From: Apilactobacillus nanyangensis
GTDB taxonomy: Bacteria; Bacillota; Bacilli; Lactobacillales; Lactobacillaceae
DNA: 64,000 bases
Assembly (NCBI RefSeq): GCF_016861915.1
Contig: NZ_BOLX01000005.1
Location: 35,562-99,561 of the forward strand
Direction of reading: 5' to 3'
The notes under the pieces were generated by a model. That model was not told the origin of the DNA and searched no databases. It saw only the letters and a program-made list of their open reading frames with translations. The position numbers and the translations under genes are program-made. Shown here one piece after another: positions 8,812 through 17,106 of the stretch; the first letter of the stretch is position 1; each line of letters begins with the position of its first letter.

Positions 8812-9612
8812 ATGACAACTACAGAATTAGAATTAACCGCAACAGAAGAAAGATTAGCCAATGCTTTATTTGAAGCCTACAAGACAAAACAACCACTTCA
8901 AATGGATGAATGGGAAGATATGGTATCTAATGAAGAGGCATCATACCGTGTTCAACGTAGATTGATGGAATTAAAGGTAGAAGATCTTGGTGGCTACAAA
9001 GTCAGTTTGACCAGTAAGCAAACTCAAGATATGTTTGACTCAAATGAACCATTATATGGTGCCCAAGTTAAATCACACTTTGTCCAATCACCAGTAACGT
9101 TATCGTTAGATACTGAATTGATGGATCCACTGGCAGAAGTGGAACTAGTCTTCAAGGCGAAAGAGAAACTTTTACCAACTGACTCTCTAGAGGACTTAGC
9201 TAATAAGACCACCGTGGCATCAGGAGTAGAGGTTCCAGACTCACGTTTCTCAGATTGGTTCCCATCACTGTCTAAATACATGGTCATGTCCGACGCCGCT
9301 GTTGGCGGATATGTAGTATATGGAGAGGAATTTGATACCAACAGTTTTTCACTGACTGATTTAGAGAATGTCACAACTAGTCTTACTCATAATGGTGAGG
9401 AAGTTGCAACAGGCGCTTCATCAGAAGTGCTAAGTAACCCATTGAATGCTTTACATTGGTTGGTGCAAAAATTAGATGAACAAGATTTGAGTCTTGATGC
9501 AGGACAACGAGTATCATCAGGAACATTCCTACTTCCTCCACATCTAACTAAGGGTGAATGGAAAGCGACATTTAACCAAGGCTTTAGTGATGTTAATCTA
9601 AACGTGAAATAG
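8812..9612 (+). CDS. 2-keto-4-pentenoate hydratase/FAH-superfamily protein
   Basis: A 266-residue protein. The N-terminal helical part ('LANALFEAYKTKQPL...') followed by 'GGYKVSLTSKQTQDMF' and 'PLAEVELVFKAKEKL' matches the MhpD/2-hydroxypentadienoate hydratase layout, where the acidic 'EVE' pair binds the divalent metal. 'VASGVEVPDSRFSDW' and 'LNALHWLVQKL' near the C-terminus are family features. Such enzymes hydrate 2-oxo-4-enoates or decarboxylate related oxo acids. Control by a T-box, normally tied to amino acid supply, suggests a link to amino acid metabolism, but the true substrate is unknown. AAAAGGAG site; transcription ends at the hairpin at 9643. Confidence 0.75.
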   Translation: MTTTELELTATEERLANALFEAYKTKQPLQMDEWEDMVSNEEASYRVQRRLMELKVEDLGGYKVSLTSKQTQDMFDSNEPLYGAQVKSHFVQSPVTLSLDTELMDPLAEVELVFKAKEKLLPTDSLEDLANKTTVASGVEVPDSRFSDWFPSLSKYMVMSDAAVGGYVVYGEEFDTNSFSLTDLENVTTSLTHNGEEVATGASSEVLSNPLNALHWLVQKLDEQDLSLDAGQRVSSGTFLLPPHLTKGEWKATFNQGFSDVNLNVK

Positions 9613-9642
9613 AAATGCTTCTAAAATGATTAAGTATTATAT

Positions 9643-9675
9643 AAAAAAGGAGTGCCAGTTTGGCATTCCTTTTTT
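9643..9675 (+). terminator. Terminator after hydratase
   Basis: A 15-base imperfect stem AAAAAAGGAGTGCCA / TGGCATTCCTTTTTT with a GTT loop and terminal T run. Confidence 0.88.
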
Positions 9676-9716
9676 ATATGTTATGATGTTTTCATCAATT
9701 AAAGCGAGGAAATAAT

Positions 9717-10529
9717 ATGAAGTTAAGAAAGATGTGGGCAATAACTTTTTGGGTATTGCTAGTCGATTTTATTGCGTTGAATCTTGTTGGTATGACATCT
9801 ATGAACGTTAACATTTATACCACTGCTCATAAGGTTATAGGTCAAATGGACCCCGGAATCCTAAGAGCAGTATTCGCGATTGCTCTATTGATATATGCCA
9901 AGCGTGAGTGGAAGATTGACGTCATGCATCAAAAGGGTGGCTACATGCACATGTTTAAGGATGGATGGCTAATGATCGTGCTAACCATCATGAATATCAC
10001 AGTGGCTAGTGACACAATCGTGTGGAAGAGCCTCTTATACCATATGAATACGTTCAACATTGCTCTAGCGTTTGCAATCGGACTAATTGAAGCACTATTT
10101 GTAGGGATGTTTGAAGAAATCTCCATTCGTGGTGTCATGATGGGTGCGATGTTGAAGGGCTTCAAGAAGTATCCAGTCATGAAGAGTATCTTCTTTTCAA
10201 GCATTGTTTTCGGTTCTCTTCACATGTTGAATTACTTCGTAGCACCGTTTTGGGATACTACCAACCAAGTGATATACGCAGCCGGATTAGGTTTTGTATT
10301 AGCAACGGTCTACTATATAAGTAAAAACATCTGGGTATCTATAGCCCTTCATGCTGCAATGGACTACTCTTCATTCGTATTTTCAATGAACTCAATTTAT
10401 GTAAATACCGGAAGTTCCAACTCGATTGATCTATTATCAGTAGCAATTTTTGTTGTTGGACTTCTATCATCATATCTATCATTAGTTGTCTATAACCGAA
10501 AGCAAGGTAATAAAGATTTACTATTTTAA
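9717..10529 (+). CDS. CPBP-family intramembrane metalloprotease
   Basis: A 270-residue protein with about eight membrane segments. 'FEEISIRGVMMG' (the EExxxR motif, about residue 139), 'FGSLHML' and 'ALHAAMDYS' supply the glutamates and histidines of the CPBP (CaaX protease and bacteriocin-processing, Abi) catalytic site. In lactobacilli these proteins serve in bacteriocin maturation, immunity or signalling, but no bacteriocin gene is adjacent here, so the role is open. Start ATG has a GCGAGGAAA site. It is monocistronic, bounded by terminators on both sides. Confidence 0.82.
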   Translation: MKLRKMWAITFWVLLVDFIALNLVGMTSMNVNIYTTAHKVIGQMDPGILRAVFAIALLIYAKREWKIDVMHQKGGYMHMFKDGWLMIVLTIMNITVASDTIVWKSLLYHMNTFNIALAFAIGLIEALFVGMFEEISIRGVMMGAMLKGFKKYPVMKSIFFSSIVFGSLHMLNYFVAPFWDTTNQVIYAAGLGFVLATVYYISKNIWVSIALHAAMDYSSFVFSMNSIYVNTGSSNSIDLLSVAIFVVGLLSSYLSLVVYNRKQGNKDLLF

Positions 10530-10535
10530 ACGATT

Positions 10536-10566
10536 AAGCAACGGAATTATTCCGCTGCTTTTTTTA
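10536..10566 (+). terminator. Terminator after CPBP protease gene
   Basis: A stem around GGAA/TTCC with AGCA/TGCT outer pairs, followed by seven T. Confidence 0.8.
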
Positions 10567-10668
10567 TACTTTCGTGAAAATCAGTGAGATGTTACACAAA
10601 GTATAAGGACGCTATAACTACTGTTAATATATCAAATGTTAAATTTATCTTAAGGGCAAATAAAATTA

Positions 10669-10696
10669 TTGTGTTTTTATTCACAATACATATAAT
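10669..10696 (+). promoter_or_regulatory. Rex-type operator overlapping the nox promoter
   Basis: TTGTGTTTTTATTCACAA (10669-10686) matches the Rex consensus TTGTGAA-N4-TTCACAA at 16 of 18 positions including the spacer. It ends four bases upstream of a TATAAT -10 box (10691-10696). Rex is known to release DNA at high NADH, so the site predicts derepression of the NADH oxidase when NADH accumulates. No rex gene lies in the window. Confidence 0.7.
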
Positions 10697-10751
10697 TAGA
10701 GTTGTAGAGAAAATATAAATGAAATTTACAGAATAGAGAAGGTATTACAAT

Positions 10752-12089
10752 ATGAAAGTTATTGTTATTGGTTGTACACATGCAGGTACATTCGCTGTTA
10801 AACAAATTCTAAAAGAACACCCAGATGCAGAAGTTACTGTATACGAAAGAAATGACAACATTTCTTTCTTATCATGTGGTATTGCTTTATACCTAGATGG
10901 TAAGGTTAAGGATCCTCAAGGTTTGTTCTACTCCAATCCAAAGGAACTAGCCGATTTAGGTGCAAACGTTAAAATGCTACACAGTGTTAAGTCTGTAGAT
11001 ACTGATGCTAAGACAATTGAAGTTGAAAACTTAGACTCACACGACGTGTTTACTGATAAGTACGACAAGCTAGTTATGACAACAGGTTCACGTCCTGTTC
11101 TTCCTCCAATCGAAGGTCGCGATAACAAGAACGTATTCTTCTGCAAGAACTGGCACGATGCTCAAATTCTATTTGAAAAGGCTAAGGACCACAAACGTAT
11201 CGCTGTTGTTGGTGCTGGTTACATTGGCGCTGAATTAGCAGAAGCATTCTCAAACCATGGTCACGAAACAACTTTAATCAACAGTGACAGCCATGTACTA
11301 TCAAAGTACTTCGACAAGAAGTTCACTGACAAGATTGAAGAACTATACGCTGACCACAACGTTAAGCTAGAATTAGGCGTTCGTGTTCAAAAGTTCTCAG
11401 GTGAAGACGAATTAACATTATCAACTGGTGATCACGATATTAAGGCTGACATGGCTATCCTATGTGTCGGTTTCCAACCAAACACCGAACTATTAACTGG
11501 TAAGGTTGATATGATGGACAATGGTGCTATTATCACTAACGAATACATGCAATCATCAAACCCAGATATCTTTGCTGCCGGTGACAGTGCTGCAGTGCAC
11601 TTTAACCCAAGTGAAACTAACGAATACATTCCACTAGCAACTAATGCTGTTCGTCAAGGTATTCTAGTTGGTCAAAATATTGAAAAACCAACAACTAAGT
11701 ACATGGGTACTCAATCATCATCTGGTCTACAACTATATGATTACTCATTAGTTTCTACTGGTATGACAGTTGGTATGGCCGAAAGAAAGGGTATGAAAGC
11801 AAGCTCAGTAGTTGTAGAAGATAACTACCGTCCAGAATTCATGCCAACAACTGAAAAAGTATTAATGGAACTAGTATACGATCCAAGTACTCGTCGTATC
11901 TTAGGTGGATCATTGATGAGTCGTTACGACATTTCTCAATCAGCTAATACATTATCAGTTCTTATTCAAAACAAGAACACTATTGATGATTTAGCAATGG
12001 TGGACATGCTATTCCAACCAAATTTTGACCGTCCATTCCATTACTTAAATATTTTAGGTCAAGCTGCACAAGCACAAGAAGAAAAGTAA
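10752..12089 (+). CDS. nox: NADH oxidase, water-forming
   Basis: A 445-residue flavoprotein of the pyridine nucleotide-disulfide reductase family. FAD-binding 'IGCTHAGTFA' at the N-terminus, the single redox-active Cys42 in 'SFLSCGI', the NADH-binding 'VVGAGYIGAELAEA' around residue 155 and 'DIFAAGDSA' for FAD near 275 are all present. Cys42 without a second cysteine is the peroxidase/oxidase arrangement that reduces O2 to water and regenerates NAD+. This matters for heterofermenters that need an external electron acceptor. Codons are biased as in highly expressed genes, and a Rex-like operator sits at the promoter. CoA-disulfide reductase is a less likely alternative. Confidence 0.9.
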   Translation: MKVIVIGCTHAGTFAVKQILKEHPDAEVTVYERNDNISFLSCGIALYLDGKVKDPQGLFYSNPKELADLGANVKMLHSVKSVDTDAKTIEVENLDSHDVFTDKYDKLVMTTGSRPVLPPIEGRDNKNVFFCKNWHDAQILFEKAKDHKRIAVVGAGYIGAELAEAFSNHGHETTLINSDSHVLSKYFDKKFTDKIEELYADHNVKLELGVRVQKFSGEDELTLSTGDHDIKADMAILCVGFQPNTELLTGKVDMMDNGAIITNEYMQSSNPDIFAAGDSAAVHFNPSETNEYIPLATNAVRQGILVGQNIEKPTTKYMGTQSSSGLQLYDYSLVSTGMTVGMAERKGMKASSVVVEDNYRPEFMPTTEKVLMELVYDPSTRRILGGSLMSRYDISQSANTLSVLIQNKNTIDDLAMVDMLFQPNFDRPFHYLNILGQAAQAQEEK

Positions 12090-12105
12090 TAATTCATTAA
12101 AAGTT

Positions 12106-12143
12106 AAAAAATCCCTAAAATTTTTATTTTTAGGGATTTTTTT
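12106..12143 (+). terminator. Terminator after nox
   Basis: A stem AAAATCCCTAAAA / TTTTAGGGATTTT with further T residues. Confidence 0.88.
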
Positions 12144-12192
12144 ATGGCTATTTTAATTTTAGAGGATTATTATTACAAGTTGAGGTGAGAAA

Positions 12193-13707
12193 ATGAAAAC
12201 TATTATGAATAGGTTAACCGCCAAGAACATCTTAATGCTGGTGATTAGCTTTGTTTGTATGTTCTTTTTAACAACAGCATCGCCATTCTATGAATTTAAC
12301 AGATCCGTAGATGCAAATACGATGTATACGGTTGGAAAGGGATTATTACACGGATTATTACCCTATAAAGATTTATTTGATAATAGAGGACCCTTAATCT
12401 ACTTAATTCATTCTTTGAATGCTGTCTTTTCATACCATTCATTTACATTTATTTATGTAATTGAATCATTGTTGTTATTTCTAGATATCGCATATATTAA
12501 TAGAATTTTATCAATGAAATTAAGCGCTAGAACAGCAATGCTTTGTAGTTTATTATTCATTCCGCTAGCATTTACTAGTCGAATTTTTTACTACGGAGAT
12601 TTACCAGAAGAATACGCAATGACATTTGTATTGATTCTGACTTACTCATGTATTCAATATAATTGGTTTGAAATGCCAAGACGTTATTACATAGTTAATG
12701 GATGTTTTGTTGCCATTTTATTCTGGATCAAGTATTCATTAGTAATTCCTTGGATTGTCTTCTTTGTTTATATTGGAATTGCATGTCTACTTACAAAACG
12801 ATTTAAACAATTATTTATGATTATTTTAGATGCTTTAATCGGATTCTTATCCGTTACTTTACCAATAATCATTTTATACTGGTCCACAGGAGCCTTAAAA
12901 TTCCTGTTTAACGATTATTTCTATCTAAACTTGACTCATTACCATGTTCAAAACGCATCGTTGTCATACACGCTATTTAAGATGGAATATCCAACATTTG
13001 GTTTTTCACATCACTTAGTAATTATTCGAACTATTTACTACCTAATGATTGCACTATTCATTTGTGCGATTGTTAGATACATGCGTGAAGCAAAGATGCA
13101 CGATAGTAACAAGGTCTTACTTGTTCTAATCGTCTTCATCGATATCCTAGCAACTTATGAAGTTGGTGGCGCTAGTTTCTCATATTACTTATTTGCCTGT
13201 GAACCATTCCTACTGTTCTACCTATTTGAGTTAGGATTAGTGGTTGATAAGTACCTATACAATAAAAAATATGTTATATGGGGATTATCAGTAATCGCCT
13301 TATTGGGTATTTTTGTTACTAATAGAAACTACCGTACAAGCATGTATGTCACCAAACCAAGTCATTCATATCAATACGAATATTCAAAGATTATTAATAA
13401 ATCTAAGGATAAGTCATTATTGAACTATCGTTTCCTAGATGTTGGTTTATATACTTACACTGGAACATATGCCAAGGATCGTTTCTTTATCAGAAATAAT
13501 ATTAGCTACAAGAAGATGGATGAATCTCAGCGTGAATACTTACATTCAATGAAATATAAGTTTGTAGTTGCCAAATACAGAAAAGGTTGGAAACTATTTA
13601 AGAAAGATCGAGAATTCCTAGCTAAACACTACAAGCGATTACGTCATATGAGATTTGATTATAAAGATCATAGCCAAGGCTGGATTGATTTATACGTAAG
13701 AAAATAA
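12193..13707 (+). CDS. Polytopic membrane protein, GT-C/PMT-like
   Basis: A 504-residue protein with about 11 membrane segments and a basic, soluble C-terminal tail of about 110 residues. The first extracytoplasmic loop contains 'YKDLFDNRGPLIYLIH' with acidic residues, which resembles the catalytic loop of GT-C enzymes of the dolichyl-phosphate-mannose mannosyltransferase (GT39/PMT_2) kind. Such enzymes use polyprenyl-phosphate sugars to glycosylate wall polymers or proteins. The specific target is unknown. ATG with a TTGAGGTGAG site; it forms its own unit between two terminators. Its layout is comparable to the larger protein at 62178. Confidence 0.6.
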   Translation: MKTIMNRLTAKNILMLVISFVCMFFLTTASPFYEFNRSVDANTMYTVGKGLLHGLLPYKDLFDNRGPLIYLIHSLNAVFSYHSFTFIYVIESLLLFLDIAYINRILSMKLSARTAMLCSLLFIPLAFTSRIFYYGDLPEEYAMTFVLILTYSCIQYNWFEMPRRYYIVNGCFVAILFWIKYSLVIPWIVFFVYIGIACLLTKRFKQLFMIILDALIGFLSVTLPIIILYWSTGALKFLFNDYFYLNLTHYHVQNASLSYTLFKMEYPTFGFSHHLVIIRTIYYLMIALFICAIVRYMREAKMHDSNKVLLVLIVFIDILATYEVGGASFSYYLFACEPFLLFYLFELGLVVDKYLYNKKYVIWGLSVIALLGIFVTNRNYRTSMYVTKPSHSYQYEYSKIINKSKDKSLLNYRFLDVGLYTYTGTYAKDRFFIRNNISYKKMDESQREYLHSMKYKFVVAKYRKGWKLFKKDREFLAKHYKRLRHMRFDYKDHSQGWIDLYVRK

Positions 13708-13712
13708 CATAA

Positions 13713-13742
13713 AAAAAGAGGACTCAAACGAGTCCTCTTTTT
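13713..13742. terminator. Bidirectional terminator
   Basis: AAAGAGGACTC / GAGTCCTCTTT with an AAAC loop between two convergent genes; T runs on both strands. Confidence 0.9.
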
Positions 13743-13753
13743 ATTTGTTTTAA

Positions 13754-15214
13754 TTATTCATCATCATTTGATTTAACTTCGGCTTGGTGGTTTCTAGTTT
13801 TATGGTTCATACCATAAACAAAGTAGATAACCATACCGATGATGAACCATACAAGAGCATAAATCTTAGCGTCGTTGTCTAGTCCCCAGAATACTGCTAG
13901 TGAGGCTAGGAAACCTAAAGCAGGCATAACAGGGAAGAATGGTTCTTTGAAGCCAGGCATGTTGATATCTTTTCCTTCACGCTTTCTAAGTGGGTAAATA
14001 CCAATTGAAACGAACATGAAGGCAATCAATGTACCGGCTGAAATTAGTTGTGATAGGAAAGTAAATGTTAAGAAGGCACCGATAACAACTGAGATAACAG
14101 TCATAGTGATGATTGCATTTAGTGGAAGGTGACTCTTCTTGTTAACCTTACCTAAGAATTTAGGTAGCATTCCGTCTCTACCGAATGAGTAGATCAAGCG
14201 TGAACCTGCCATCATCATTCCGATTAGGGCAGTGAACATACCAACAACAGCAATAATTTGAACTACTGAAGCAACGATTGGGTGACCGGCTTGACGTAGG
14301 GCCCAACCAACTGGTTCTGCATTACCAGCGTAGTTAGTGTATTTGAACATACCAACTAGAACTAGTGATACAGCAACGAATAGTGTAACGGCAATTACTA
14401 GAGAACCAATGATACCTCTAGGCATTGTCTTTTGAGGGTTCTTTGCTTCTGCAGAGTTTGCAGCAATTGAATCAAAACCAATGTATGATAGGAAAATTAC
14501 TGAAACACCAGCGTAGATTCCGCTAAAGCCACCAAAGTTTGTGCCATCGGCATTAACATGGTGAGCAGGAATAAATGGAACGTAGTTGGCGAAGTGAATT
14601 GCAGTAGCACCGACAACGATAAATACTAATACGGCAGCTACCTTTAAAATTACTAATACATTTTCAACACGAGAAGTTTGTTTGTCACCACGTGTAATCA
14701 AGAACATAACGATTAAGATTACAACAACGGTACAAATATCAACTAATCCACCCTTGGCGCTAACGGGATTAGCTAAATATGTAGGGAAGTTAATTCCAAG
14801 TGGTGCAACTAGGCCTCGGAAGTTAGCCGATAATCCTGCTGCAACAAATGAAACAGCGATGAAGTATTCTGCTAGAAGTGCCCAACCGGCAACCCAGCCC
14901 CAGAATTCTCCGAAAACAACGTTAATCCATGAATATGCGGAACCGGCGAACGGCATGGCTGAAGCCATTTCTGCGTAAGATAAAGCAACCAACCCAGCAA
15001 CAATCGCTGCAAGTAAGAAAGAAATAGTTACCGCAGGACCTGCATTGTTAGCAGCCACGATACCAGGAAGGGTGAAGATAGCAGTAGAAACAATTGTTCC
15101 AACTCCTAAAGCAAGGAAATCCTTGGTGGTCAATGATCTGACCAAGTTAGAATCCTTTTGCTCATAGACACTAGGGTCTTCTTTTCGATTCATTCGTTTG
15201 AATAGATTCGCCAT
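13754..15214 (-). CDS. APC-superfamily amino acid permease (CAT-like)
   Basis: A 486-residue, roughly 12-14 segment permease. 'GVGTIVSTAIFTLPG' in the first segment and 'PFAGSAYSWINVVFGEFWGWVAGW' features mark the APC fold of the cationic amino acid transporter/YfnA group; 'SYIGFDSIAANSAEAKNPQKTMPRGI' is the consensus after the sixth segment. ATG at 15214 is chosen for its GAGGT site; an extension to 15253 would read through a palindrome in the leader. A paralogue is at 58601. Substrate is uncertain. Upstream lies a 25-base palindrome that may act as an operator or RNA hairpin. Confidence 0.82.
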   Translation of the reverse strand: MANLFKRMNRKEDPSVYEQKDSNLVRSLTTKDFLALGVGTIVSTAIFTLPGIVAANNAGPAVTISFLLAAIVAGLVALSYAEMASAMPFAGSAYSWINVVFGEFWGWVAGWALLAEYFIAVSFVAAGLSANFRGLVAPLGINFPTYLANPVSAKGGLVDICTVVVILIVMFLITRGDKQTSRVENVLVILKVAAVLVFIVVGATAIHFANYVPFIPAHHVNADGTNFGGFSGIYAGVSVIFLSYIGFDSIAANSAEAKNPQKTMPRGIIGSLVIAVTLFVAVSLVLVGMFKYTNYAGNAEPVGWALRQAGHPIVASVVQIIAVVGMFTALIGMMMAGSRLIYSFGRDGMLPKFLGKVNKKSHLPLNAIITMTVISVVIGAFLTFTFLSQLISAGTLIAFMFVSIGIYPLRKREGKDINMPGFKEPFFPVMPALGFLASLAVFWGLDNDAKIYALVWFIIGMVIYFVYGMNHKTRNHQAEVKSNDDE

Positions 15215-15237
15215 AAAAATTACCTCTTTTCGTATGT

Positions 15238-15262
15238 ATAAACGAGATGGCATCTCGTTTAT
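15238..15262. promoter_or_regulatory. 25-base palindrome in the permease leader
   Basis: Twelve-base arms ATAAACGAGATG and CATCTCGTTTAT around a single central G. It sits 24 bases upstream of the permease ATG, just before its ribosome binding site. There is no U run on the minus strand, so it is not a terminator. It could be an operator or a translational hairpin. A TATAAT box lies upstream at about 15282. Confidence 0.55.
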
Positions 15263-15361
15263 TAAAAAATGATTAGAAATTGATTATATTTTAACCGTTT
15301 TTATTAATTTGTCAAATTCTGTTTGTAAATAATAAACAAACGTAACTAATATTTTAACATG

Positions 15362-15396
15362 AAAATAGCCACCCTTGAATAGCAAAAGGGTGGCTA
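15362..15396 (-). terminator. Terminator of permease gene 15415-16791
   Basis: TAGCCACCCTT / AAGGGTGGCTA with a 9-base loop, followed on the minus strand by TTTT. Confidence 0.8.
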
Positions 15397-15414
15397 AATT
15401 AGTTTTAATATGAA

Positions 15415-16791
15415 TTATTTTGCCTTCTTATTAAATCTAACAAAGTATAGGATTGTCATTAATGCTAAGAAGACAATTCCTACAATCAATGGAATTCTTG
15501 TATCATCATTGAAGAACATGAATACTAAAGTAACAAATAGTACTAGTAATGTTAGATAGTTTGAGAAAGGAGCTAGTGGCATCTTGAAAGGATGTCCCAC
15601 TAATTTTTCAGGATGTTGCTTTCTAAACTTAAGTTCTGACATGATAATTACGAACCATGGAACCATACCTGGAAGAACAGATGAACTGTATACGTATACG
15701 AATACTTGGTTTGCTCCCTTGTAGAATAGAGGAAGAATTACATTTAGAATAACTCCCAATAAAATACCGGTAGCAATTGAGATAACAGAGATGTATGGAA
15801 CACCATGCTTGTTGATCTTGTTGTATCTGTCAGGTAGTTGACCTTGTTGTGCTAATAGGTATGACATACGGCTTGAACTGTAAATTGCTGAGTTAGAACC
15901 TGATAGAGCTGCTGTTAATACAACAAAGTTAATGATTGAAGCTGCAGCTGTAATACCTACTTGTGAGAATGTTTCTACGAAAGGTGAACCAATGTTTGCA
16001 ATCTTGTCCCATGGATAGATTGATAACATTACGAAGATTGATCCAATGTAGAAGATTAGGATACGACCAATAGTGTCTTGGATAGCCTTAACTAGAGTCT
16101 TCTTAGGATTTTCAGCTTCACCCGCAGTAACACCAATTAATTCGATTCCTTGGTAAGAAGCAAATACGATTGATAGTGCGAAGAAGAATCCTTTAAAACC
16201 ACCGGTGAAGAATCCGTGTGACCATAGGTTAGAAATACCAGTAGGTCCAACACCATTGAAACCTAAAACAATAATTACTAAACCAACAATAATCATTGCG
16301 ATGATAGTAACAACCTTAATCAAAGCAAACCAGTATTCCAATTCACCAAAGGCACTAACTGAGATTAAGTTGGCAATACATAAGAATACTACCGCGATAA
16401 TACCAGGTACCCAAGATGGAATTGATGGCCACCAGAATTGCATGTAAGTACCAATAGCAATCATTTCTGAAATACCAACAACAACCCATTGGAAAATGTT
16501 AGACCAAGCGGTCAAGTAACCAAAAACGGGGTGCATGTATTCAGAAGCGAAATGTGAGAATGAACCACTAATAGGGTTATCGTATAACATTTCACCTAAA
16601 GCTCTCATAATTAAATATAAGAACACACCAGCAATTGCATATGCTAGTAATACAGAAGGACCAGTCCATTCAATTGTGGACTTGGCACCCATAAATAGAC
16701 CAACCCCGATTGTTCCCCCAAGGGCGATCATTTGCATCTGTCTAGAACTTAATTTACGTTCTAGCTTCTTTTCTTGCTTTTCTTCTGCCAA
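15415..16791 (-). CDS. AAT-type amino acid permease (paralogue 1)
   Basis: A 458-residue APC permease of the AAT family (LysP/HisP/GabP relatives). The charged N-terminus 'EKKLERKLSSRQMQMIALGGTIGVGLFMG' segment, 'GPSVLLAYAIAGVFLYLIMRALGEM' and 'ASYQGIELIGVTAGEAENP' are the family signatures; about 12 membrane segments follow. The start is TTG 16791 with an AGGATGG site. It is about 80 percent similar by eye to the gene at 17107 but has a different leader: about 250 transcribed bases ending in a terminator hairpin, without a T-box sequence. Substrate unknown; aromatic or branched-chain amino acids, histidine or lysine are all possible. Confidence 0.82.
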   Translation of the reverse strand: MAEEKQEKKLERKLSSRQMQMIALGGTIGVGLFMGAKSTIEWTGPSVLLAYAIAGVFLYLIMRALGEMLYDNPISGSFSHFASEYMHPVFGYLTAWSNIFQWVVVGISEMIAIGTYMQFWWPSIPSWVPGIIAVVFLCIANLISVSAFGELEYWFALIKVVTIIAMIIVGLVIIVLGFNGVGPTGISNLWSHGFFTGGFKGFFFALSIVFASYQGIELIGVTAGEAENPKKTLVKAIQDTIGRILIFYIGSIFVMLSIYPWDKIANIGSPFVETFSQVGITAAASIINFVVLTAALSGSNSAIYSSSRMSYLLAQQGQLPDRYNKINKHGVPYISVISIATGILLGVILNVILPLFYKGANQVFVYVYSSSVLPGMVPWFVIIMSELKFRKQHPEKLVGHPFKMPLAPFSNYLTLLVLFVTLVFMFFNDDTRIPLIVGIVFLALMTILYFVRFNKKAK

Positions 16792-17061
16792 TATATTTCA
16801 CCATCCTGTAAGAAATTATGTAATAAAAAACCTAGTACTACGATATCTATTGTACTAGGGTTTTTATAAAAATGCATAACCAATACAATATATTTAAATA
16901 ATCTTTAAATAATCGTTAAAATTGCTGAGATATTGTACGGGTCTGATAGCATGACGATCTTGCTGACAATCGATAAAAGGTTCCCCAGTAAGATTTTTTA
17001 CTTACATAATTCTAATGTTTATTATTTAAGAAATGTTATTACATATTAAAATTAATGTCAA
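16792..17061 (-). promoter_or_regulatory. Long unrecognised attenuator-type leader
   Basis: A candidate promoter (TTGACA read from 17061, TAACAT read from 17038, 17-base spacer) gives a leader of about 230 bases. It contains a GTAAG/CTTAC hairpin followed by GGGGAACC and a TCAGCAAGAT...TCAGCAAT repeat. It ends in a terminator hairpin (AAAAACCCTAGTAC type arms, plus-strand 16825-16865) with a U run about 35 bases before the TTG start. Upstream TACAATATC could pair with GATATCGTA of the terminator loop and 3' arm, which would be antitermination. A 15-codon ATG ORF inside lacks a convincing ribosome binding site. I do not recognise any known riboswitch; the T-box GGTGG core is absent. Confidence 0.5.
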
Positions 17062-17106
17062 GGAATTTGACAATTGATGAATTTTATTCAACAAACGTCG
17101 CACTTC

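Noticed and set aside
9024..9374. 116-codon minus-strand frame inside the hydratase
   Set aside because: Serine/threonine-rich antisense shadow without start signals.
14682..14978. 98-codon plus-strand frame inside the permease at 13754
   Set aside because: Shadow of a real minus-strand gene with low-complexity composition and no ribosome binding site.
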